Positions 57,819 through 64,000 of a stretch of DNA of 64,000 bases are shown here, in pieces; positions within the stretch are counted from its first letter, which is position 1; each line of letters starts with the position of its first letter. Below the pieces are notes generated by a model, which saw only the letters and a list, made by a program, of their open reading frames with translations, searched no databases and was not told where the DNA came from. Source of the DNA: Sulfitobacter albidus (GTDB lineage: Bacteria; Pseudomonadota; Alphaproteobacteria; Rhodobacterales; Rhodobacteraceae); NCBI RefSeq assembly GCF_018200035.1, contig NZ_CP073581.1:3377675-3441674 (forward strand). The letters run 5' to 3'. Made by a program: the position numbers and the translations under genes.

Positions 57819-59570
57819 ATGACCCATTTTCCCCGGCTGAACGCGCAGCTGACGTATCTGTTGAACAGGGTTCACGCCCGTGCGGCTACGCGCGGGGCGG
57901 GTCAGGCGCGTGGCTTTGTCTCTTCGCCGGAGCCGCGCACGATCGGATCCTTTGCCAAGGGGCGGCAGCTGGTGGCGGGCAATTTCCTGTTTGCGGGCAG
58001 TCTGGTGACGGCCTCAGACACGTCACCGTGGGAGATCGACGCGCCGGATCCGGATTTTGCCGCCGCGCTGCACGGGTTTGCCTGGCTCGATGATCTGGCG
58101 GCGGTGGGCGATGGATCTGCCCGGCGGGCCGCGCAGGGCTGGCTGTGGGGCTGGATCGACCGGTTTGGTGCGGGGCAGGGGCCGGGCTGGACCCCGGATC
58201 TGACGGGGCGACGCCTGATCCGATGGATCAACCACGCGATATTCGTGCTGCACGGCGGCGGGAAGAGCGCGCCCGACAGCGCGCTGTTCTACCGCTCGCT
58301 CGGGCAGCAGACGCAATTCCTGTCGAAACGCTGGCACGCGGCGGCGCCGGGTTTGCCGCGCTTCGAGGCGTTGACGGGGCTGATCTACGCTGGGCTCTCG
58401 TTGGAGGGGATGGAAGCGCTGGCCGATCCCGCGATCCGCGCGCTGGCAAAGGAGTGCGAAGGCCAGATCGACGCGCAGGGCGGTCTGCCGACGCGTAATC
58501 CCGAGGAGTTGTTGCACGTCTTTACCCTGCTCACCTGGGCCGCCGCCGCGCTGTCCGATGCGGGCCGGGGCACGCCGCAGGCGCATCTGGCCGCGATCGA
58601 GCGGATCGCGCCCACGTTGCGCACTCTGCGCCACACCGATGGTGGGCTGGCGCGGTTTCACGGAGGTGGGCGCGGGGCCGAGGGGTGGCTGGATCACGCG
58701 CTGGCGGCGTCGGGCATTCGCGGCGCCCAGCCGGACGGCTTGTCGATGGGATACGCGCGGCTGTCAGCCGGGCGCACGAGCGTGATCGTGGATGCCAGCC
58801 CTCCTCCGCAGGGCGCGGCCTCGGTCAATGCTCATGCGTCGACGCTGGCGTTCGAGCTGACGTCGGGGCGCCGCCCGCTGATCGTCAGCTGTGGCTCGGG
58901 CGCGTCCTTTGGGATCGAGTGGCGGCGCGCCGGTCGCGCCACGCCCAGCCATTCCGCGCTGAGCCTTGGCGGCTATTCCAGCGCGCGGCTGGACGCGGCG
59001 GACCGCGCGTCGGGCCACGAGCCGCTGATCGACGCGCCAACCCACGTGCCGGTCGAGATCACGCCGGTGTCGGACGGGATGAAGTTTCAGGGCGGGCACG
59101 ACGGCTATACGCTCACCCACGGTCTGACCCACGCCCGCACGCTGGAGCTGACAAGCGACGGGCGCGCGCTGGCGGGGGAGGATATGCTCTTGGCGCTTGA
59201 GGACGCCGACAAGCGGCGGTTCGACCGCGCGCTGGACCGCACCAAGCTCAAGGGCATCGGATTCGAAATCCGCTTTCACCTGCACCCCGAGGTCGATGCG
59301 ACCGTCGATCTGGGCGGGGCTGCCGTGTCGATGGCGCTGAAATCCGGCGAGATCTGGGTGTTTCGCCACGATGGCACCACGCAGATGAAGCTGGAACCCG
59401 GCGCCTATCTGGAGGCGACGCGCCTGAAGCCGCGCGCGGCGCAGCAGATCGTGCTGACCGGTCGTGCGATGAATCCCGCCACCCGCGTGCGCTGGTCCTT
59501 GTCCAAGGCGCAAGAAACTGCGATTGGCGTGCGTGATCTGGAACGGGACGATCCGTTCCTTGACGACTGA
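57819..59570 (+). CDS. Heparinase II/III family protein
   Basis: 583 residues from the ATG at 57819. An alpha/alpha-toroid N-terminal half ([20 protein letters not shown], then [14 protein letters not shown] and [15 protein letters not shown]) is followed by a beta-sandwich half with [18 protein letters not shown] and [17 protein letters not shown] and [18 protein letters not shown]. The family cleaves uronate polysaccharides. No signal peptide is seen and no sugar-uptake genes are nearby; it sits directly upstream of purH, as often in Rhodobacteraceae. A housekeeping envelope or intracellular glycan role is possible, but the substrate is unknown. Confidence 0.87.
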   Translation: MTHFPRLNAQLTYLLNRVHARAATRGAGQARGFVSSPEPRTIGSFAKGRQLVAGNFLFAGSLVTASDTSPWEIDAPDPDFAAALHGFAWLDDLAAVGDGSARRAAQGWLWGWIDRFGAGQGPGWTPDLTGRRLIRWINHAIFVLHGGGKSAPDSALFYRSLGQQTQFLSKRWHAAAPGLPRFEALTGLIYAGLSLEGMEALADPAIRALAKECEGQIDAQGGLPTRNPEELLHVFTLLTWAAAALSDAGRGTPQAHLAAIERIAPTLRTLRHTDGGLARFHGGGRGAEGWLDHALAASGIRGAQPDGLSMGYARLSAGRTSVIVDASPPPQGAASVNAHASTLAFELTSGRRPLIVSCGSGASFGIEWRRAGRATPSHSALSLGGYSSARLDAADRASGHEPLIDAPTHVPVEITPVSDGMKFQGGHDGYTLTHGLTHARTLELTSDGRALAGEDMLLALEDADKRRFDRALDRTKLKGIGFEIRFHLHPEVDATVDLGGAAVSMALKSGEIWVFRHDGTTQMKLEPGAYLEATRLKPRAAQQIVLTGRAMNPATRVRWSLSKAQETAIGVRDLERDDPFLDD

Positions 59571-59589
59571 CGCTACAGGAGCCTCTGCC

Positions 59590-61175
59590 ATGCCCGATCT
59601 CGCCCCCCTCAAACGCGCGCTTTTGTCCGTATCCGACAAGACCGGACTGATCGAATTCGGGCAAGCACTTGCCGCGCGCGGGGTCGAGTTGCTGTCGACC
59701 GGGGGCACGGCGAAGGCGTTGCGCGACGCGGGGCTTGAGGTGCGCGACGTGGCCGAGGTCACAGGCTTCCCCGAGATGATGGATGGCCGGGTCAAGACGC
59801 TGCACCCGGTGGTGCACGGCGGCCTGCTGGCGCTGCGCGACAATGCCGATCACGTGGCCGCGATGGACGCGCACGGCATCGGCGGGATCGATCTGGTGGT
59901 GGTGAACCTCTATCCGTTCGAGGAAACGGTCGCCAAGGGCGCGGCCTATGACGAGGTGATCGAGAATATCGACATCGGCGGCCCCGCGATGATCCGCTCT
60001 GCCGCGAAGAACCACGGGTTTGTCAGCGTGATCGTGGATGTTGAGGATTACACGCCGTTTCTGGCTGAGCTTGAGGCGCACGACGGGCAGACGACCTATG
60101 CGATGCGCCAACGGCTGGCGCAGACGGCTTACGCCCGCACGGCGGCCTATGACACCGCCGTCAGCACGTGGATGGCCGATGCCGTGGGCGGCACGCCGCG
60201 CCGCCGCACATTTGGCGGCACGCTCGCGCAGACGCTGCGCTACGGCGAGAACCCGCATCAGAGTGCTGCGTTCTATACCGATGGCTCGAGCCGCGCGGGC
60301 GTGGCCACGGCCAAGCAGCATCAGGGCAAAGAGCTGAGCTATAACAACATCAACGACACCGATGCGGCGTTTGAGCTGGTGTCGGAATTCGCGTCTGAGG
60401 ACGGCCCCGCGGTGGCGATCATCAAACATGCCAACCCTGCGGCGTGGCGACGGGGGCGACGCTGGCGGAGGCGTATACCCGTGCGTTCGACTGTGACCGC
60501 ACCAGCGCGTTTGGCGGGATCATCGCGCTGAACCAGACGCTGGATGCCGAGACGGCAGAGGCGATTACGGGCATCTTTACCGAAGTGGTGATCGCGCCCG
60601 ATGCGGACGCCGACGCCATCGCGCTGTTCGAGAAAAAGAAGAACCTGCGCCTGCTGACCACCGGCGGGCTGGCCGATCCGACCGCCGCGCGGCTTGCCCC
60701 GCGTCAGGTGTCTGGCGGCTGGCTGGTGCAGGACCGCGACGTGGGCCGGATCAGCCGCGACGATCTGAAGGTCGTGACAAAACGCCAGCCCACCGATCAG
60801 GAACTCAGCGACATGCTGTTCGCCTGGACCGTGGCGAAACACGTGAAATCCAACGCCATCATCTACGTCAAGGATGGGGCGACCGTGGGCGTGGGCGCGG
60901 GCCAGATGAGCCGCGTGGACAGCACGCGGATCGCCGCGCGCAAAGCGCAGGATATGGCCGAGGCGATGGGCCTGCCCGCGCCGCTGACCCAAGGGTCGGT
61001 CGTGGCGTCGGATGCGTTTTTTCCCTTTGCCGACGGTCTGGTGACGGCGGCGGAGGCCGGGGCGACAGCGCTCATCCAGCCCGGCGGGTCAATGCGCGAC
61101 GATGAGGTGATTGCCGCTGCCGACGCGGCGGGCCTTGCGATGGTGTTCACCGGCATGCGCCATTTCCGGCACTGA
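59590..61175 (+). CDS. purH: Bifunctional AICAR transformylase/IMP cyclohydrolase, frameshifted
   Basis: About 529 residues when repaired, the usual length. It does the last two steps of IMP synthesis. The N-terminal IMP cyclohydrolase part begins [20 protein letters not shown] and has [18 protein letters not shown]. The transformylase part has [28 protein letters not shown] and a closing MRHFRH. The frame is lost at the C run 60435-60437: one more C gives [18 protein letters not shown], the conserved region. It follows the heparinase-like gene by 19 bases with a CAGGAG site. Confidence 0.93.
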
Positions 61176-61188
61176 AGGGGCGCGCGCC

Positions 61189-61752
61189 ATGCGGATGATA
61201 TTCTGGGCGGCGACGCTCGCCTTTGCGGTCGACCAGATCAGCAAATACGTGGTCATCCACGCGATGGAGCTTGCCCGCATCCGCAGCATCGACGTGCTGC
61301 CGCCGCTGATCAATTTCCGCTACGGCGAGAACCGGGGCATCAACTTTGGCCTCTTTGGCGACGGCGGCGAGGCGTCGCGCTGGTTTCTGATCGTGCTGGC
61401 GCTGGGGATCTGCACATTCGTGCTGATCTGGGCGCGCAAATCGGCAACCCGGCCCATCGCGCGGATCAGCGCGGGGCTGTTGGTGGGCGGCGCGCTGGCC
61501 AATGTGCTGGACCGGCTGATCTACGGCTACGTTCTGGATTTCCTGAACATGTCGTGCTGTGGCATCGACAATCCGTTCGTGTTCAACATCGCGGATGTGT
61601 TCATCTTTGCCGGTGCCTTTGGCCTGATCTTTTTCGCCGACAGCGACGGCCCACGGGCACAAGGACGCGCCGGAAAAAAGCCGGGTGACAAGGGGCGCTG
61701 CCCTGCGATAAACCGATGCCAGGGCGCCGGACGCCCGATGGAGGGTTCATGA
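61189..61752 (+). CDS. lspA: Lipoprotein signal peptidase (signal peptidase II)
   Basis: 187 residues from the ATG at 61189. Four membrane segments; catalytic aspartates in [15 protein letters not shown] and [11 protein letters not shown]; the NRGINFGLF motif is present. It removes signal peptides from prolipoproteins at the inner membrane. The last 25 or so residues (after [11 protein letters not shown]) form a polar tail that is unusual for the family; a +1 reading would instead stop at about 61713 after a shorter tail. That may be native or a late frameshift. The DUF3035 gene start overlaps its stop. Confidence 0.93.
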   Translation: MRMIFWAATLAFAVDQISKYVVIHAMELARIRSIDVLPPLINFRYGENRGINFGLFGDGGEASRWFLIVLALGICTFVLIWARKSATRPIARISAGLLVGGALANVLDRLIYGYVLDFLNMSCCGIDNPFVFNIADVFIFAGAFGLIFFADSDGPRAQGRAGKKPGDKGRCPAINRCQGAGRPMEGS

Positions 61753-62255
61753 TGCGGAAACTTGCCTTGCTGATCGTTTTGCCGCTCGCGGTTGCGGGAT
61801 GTGCAAACGTGGGTCTGCGCGATCTGCAATCGACCTCCAAGGGGCCGGATGAATTCGGCATCGCACCGGTAGCTGCCTTGCAGCAGCCCGACAGCTTCAA
61901 CTCCCTGCCCGCGCCCACGCCCGGCGGCGCCAACCGTGCGGACCGTTCGGCACTGGCGGAGGGCGCGCAGGCGTTCGGGGGCCGGTTGGGTGATCCCAAC
62001 GGCGCGATTCCGGCGAGCGATGGCGCGCTGGTCAATCACGCCAGCCGTCTGGGCCGCGCGGCCGGCATCCGTGAGGATCTGGCCCAGACCGACGCGGATT
62101 TCCGCCGCCGCAAGGCGCGTTTCACACAGTTCCGCATCGTGCCGGTGGACCGCTACAATCAGGCCTACCGCCGTCAGGCGCTGGATGCGCGGGCCGAGCA
62201 GAACCGCTGGCGCCGGGCCGGGGCGCGCACGCCCTCTGCACCGCCCGCGCCCTGA
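61749..62255 (+). CDS. DUF3035 family lipoprotein
   Basis: 168 residues. A signal with lipobox LPLAVAGCANVG (Cys about residue 18). The mature protein begins DLQSTSKGPDEFGIAPVAAL and has a Pro-rich SLPAPTPGG stretch and a charged C-terminal helix, matching DUF3035. The function is unknown. The ATG overlaps the lspA stop (ATGA), so it is co-translated, as in many Rhodobacteraceae, where it precedes M16 peptidases. It should be lipid-anchored in the envelope. Confidence 0.85.
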   Translation: MMRKLALLIVLPLAVAGCANVGLRDLQSTSKGPDEFGIAPVAALQQPDSFNSLPAPTPGGANRADRSALAEGAQAFGGRLGDPNGAIPASDGALVNHASRLGRAAGIREDLAQTDADFRRRKARFTQFRIVPVDRYNQAYRRQALDARAEQNRWRRAGARTPSAPPAP

Positions 62256-62351
62256 CAGACCCATTACAACTGTGTGATGTTGCCGGTGCCCGCTTGAACA
62301 GCGGCGCGCGGGGCGTACCTATGATGCAGACGCTTTGACAAAGGATTTGCC

Positions 62352-63700
62352 ATGCTTCGCGCTTTGCGACGTGCCGCGACCGCGGCCGTACTGACCCTAC
62401 CCGCCGCAGTGATGGCCGAAACGCCTGCGCAGGTTTCCGTGCCGGTGACGGATTTCACGCTCGACAACGGGATGCAGGTTGTCGTGATCGAGGATAACCG
62501 CGCGCCGGTGGTGCAGCATATGATCTGGTATCGCGCGGGCTCGGCGGATGAGCCGACGGGATCGTCTGGCGTGGCGCATTTTCTTGAGCACCTGCTGTTC
62601 AAGGCGACCGAGCAGATGGAAGCGGGCGAGTTTTCGGCCACCGTGGCGGCTAACGGCGGGCGCGACAATGCCTTCACCAGCTATGACTACACCGCTATTT
62701 CCAGCGCATCGCCGCCGACCGGCTTGAGATGATGATGACGATGGAGGCGGACCGGATGAAGAACATCCGCCTGACCCCCGAAGACGTCGCCACAGAGCGC
62801 GGCGTCATCATTGAAGAGCGCAACCAGCGTACCGAGAATTCGGCACAGGCGCTGTTTGGGGAGCAGGTGCGCGCGGCGCAGTATCTCAACCACCGCTATG
62901 GCCAGCCGATCATCGGCTGGATGCACGAGATCGAGAACCTGTCGCGCGAAGACATGCTGAGCTTCTATGATCTCTACTATTCCCCCAACAACGCGATCCT
63001 TGTCGTTTCGGGCGATGTGGACCCGGACGAGGTGCGCGCGCTGGCCGAGCAGACCTACGGCGTGATCCCGCGCAATCCCGACCTGCCGGAGCGCTTCCGC
63101 GTCGAGGAACCGCCGCAGAACGCGGAGCGGCGGGTGATCTTTCGCGACGCGCGCGTGGCGCAGCCCTACGTGATGCGCACCTATCTGGTGCCCGAGCGCG
63201 ACAGCGGCGCGCAGGAAACAGCCGCAGCGCTGACCATATTGGCGGAAATCCTCGGGGTGGCACCACCAGCTACTTCGCCGACAAGCTGCAATTCGACGAA
63301 CAGAAAGCGACCTATACCAGCGCGTGGTATTCCGGGGTTTCGCTGGATGACACGACCTTCGGCATGGTGATTGTGCCCGCAGAGGGGATCACCCTGGACG
63401 AGGGCGAGGCGGCGCTGGATGCAGCCCTTGCGCAGTTCCTTGAGGACGGCGTGGACCCCGAGCAGCTGGAGCGGATCAAGCTTCAGATCCGCGCCTCTGA
63501 GATCTATGCACAGGATAACGTCGACGGGATCGCCAATCGCTATGGCGGGCTTGACCTCGGGTCTGACGATCGAGGACGTGCGCGCATGGCCGGCATCCTC
63601 GATGCGGTCACCGCCGAGGACATCCTGCAGGCGGCAACCCTGCTGCGCCGCGACGTGTCGGTGACCGGCCACCTGATCCCCCGAAGGAGAGACACAATGA
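62352..63700 (+). CDS. M16-family zinc peptidase, with several frameshifts
   Basis: A pitrilysin-type peptidase with a signal peptide (LRRAATAAVLTLPAAVMA). The inverted zinc motif HFLEHLLF is intact, with the third ligand Glu in ERGVIIEERNQR. The reading frame changes near 62694, 63254-63257 (G run), 63544-63550, 63590-63593 and near the stop (63678-63682). Each fragment is conserved in its own frame (for example TSYFADKLQFDEQKATYTSA, then LTSGLTIEDVRAWPG). The repaired gene is about 449 codons, normal for the family. The pattern fits poor sequence quality at this end more than gene decay. It degrades peptides, probably in the periplasm. Confidence 0.8.
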
Positions 63701-64000
63701 TGCATGCCACCCTGCGCGCCGCCACGTTCGGACTGGTCGCAAGCCTTGCCGTGCCCGCCTGGGCCGAGGTCGACATTCAGGAGGTCACCTCCCCCGGCGG
63801 GATCGACGCGTGGTTGGTCGAGGAACATTCGCTGCCCTTCGTCGCGCTTGAGATTGCGTTCAAGGGCGGTACATCGCTGGATGCGAGGGCAGCGTGGGGC
63901 GATCAACCTGATGTCGGGCTGCTGGAGGAAGGGCGGGCGATCTGGACGCGCGCGCCTTTGCCCGCGCGACGAGGCGCTGGCGACATCGTTCGGGTTCTCG
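63697..64000 (+). CDS. Second M16-family peptidase, cut by the window edge and frameshifted
   Basis: The start is ATGATG at 63697 with an AAGGAGA site, overlapping the repaired stop of the first peptidase. Signal peptide HATLRAATFGLVASLAVPAW, then EVDIQEVTSPGGIDAWLVEE and FVALEIAFKGGTSLD, as in non-catalytic or paired M16 partners. After 63880 the frame is lost about four times in 120 bases, with recognisable INLMSGLLEEGAGDLDARAF in pieces. The gene continues beyond 64000. Two adjacent M16 genes usually form a working pair, one carrying the zinc site. Confidence 0.75.
   Translation, partial: MMHATLRAATFGLVASLAVPAWAEVDIQEVTSPGGIDAWLVEEHSLPFVALEIAFKGGTSLDARAAWGDQPDVGLLEEGRAIWTRAPLPARRGAGDIVRVL

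Noticed and set aside
57000..59600. PhnD-like and heparinase-like genes as a polysaccharide utilisation locus
   Set aside because: They are divergent, have no export signals, and lack any transporter, regulator or other glycan enzyme nearby.
59590..61175. purH as two separate genes
   Set aside because: The two parts join perfectly through the conserved NPCGVA region with one added C, and the whole has normal family length.

Overview
The window is high-GC, densely packed chromosomal DNA. Its gene content and order point to an alphaproteobacterium of the Rhodobacteraceae, most likely a marine Roseobacter-type organism. Pointers are a Rhodobacter-type porin, a DUF3576-leuS-lptE-holA block, a purH-lspA-DUF3035-M16-M16 block, an SDHAF4-like protein, and glycine-betaine-type demethylation genes. 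I see no rRNA, tRNA, CRISPR array, prophage, transposase or plasmid functions, and nothing that clearly looks like a defence island.

Layout. 1-7.7 kb: a mechanosensitive channel and a flavoprotein face a GST-holA-lptE-leuS-DUF3576 block. 7.9-18.9 kb: porin, PLP-binding protein, an L,D-transpeptidase paired with ribA, an OmpR-type response regulator followed by a candidate small RNA, exonuclease III, a thioredoxin-TPR co-chaperone, a Lon-substrate-binding-domain protein, a Trm112-like protein, a Ubi-type hydroxylase, an amidase and a DapC-like aminotransferase. 18.9-30.8 kb: ftsK, lolA, lytic transglycosylase, AEC transporter, hspQ, gamma-glutamyltransferase, a two-gene anti-sigma/STAS switch, thiolase, a free-methionine-sulfoxide-reductase-like GAF protein, an XRE-cupin regulator and a LysE exporter. 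30.9-37.1 kb: methylamine/betaine demethylation cluster, with two FAD-GcvT dehydrogenases flanking a homocysteine S-methyltransferase. 37.1-44.6 kb: RarD-type transporter, RluA-family synthase, 1-Cys peroxiredoxin, beta-barrel protein, a second L,D-transpeptidase and pnp. 44.6-48.9 kb: zinc alcohol dehydrogenase, glycine amidinotransferase and amidase. 48.9-56.9 kb: rpsO, truB and rbfA on the minus strand with other genes between them, an RTX-repeat protein, dapB, an SDHAF4-like gene and an RsmB-family methyltransferase. 57-64 kb: PhnD-like protein, heparinase-like protein, purH, lspA, a DUF3035 lipoprotein and two M16 peptidases, the last cut by the window edge.

How they fit together. Much of the window is housekeeping: replication and chromosome segregation (holA, ftsK), translation and RNA turnover (leuS, rbfA, truB, rpsO, pnp), envelope biogenesis (lptE, lolA, lspA, L,D-transpeptidases), and riboflavin, purine and lysine synthesis. 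The accessory colour is nitrogen and methyl-group metabolism: betaine-type demethylation, the amidinotransferase and two amidases.

Quality warning. At least eight conserved genes carry single-base frameshifts, nearly all restored by adding one G or C, usually at a G/C run. The density rises sharply after about 62.6 kb. I read these as sequencing or assembly errors rather than gene decay, and annotate the genes as intact with the break positions stated.
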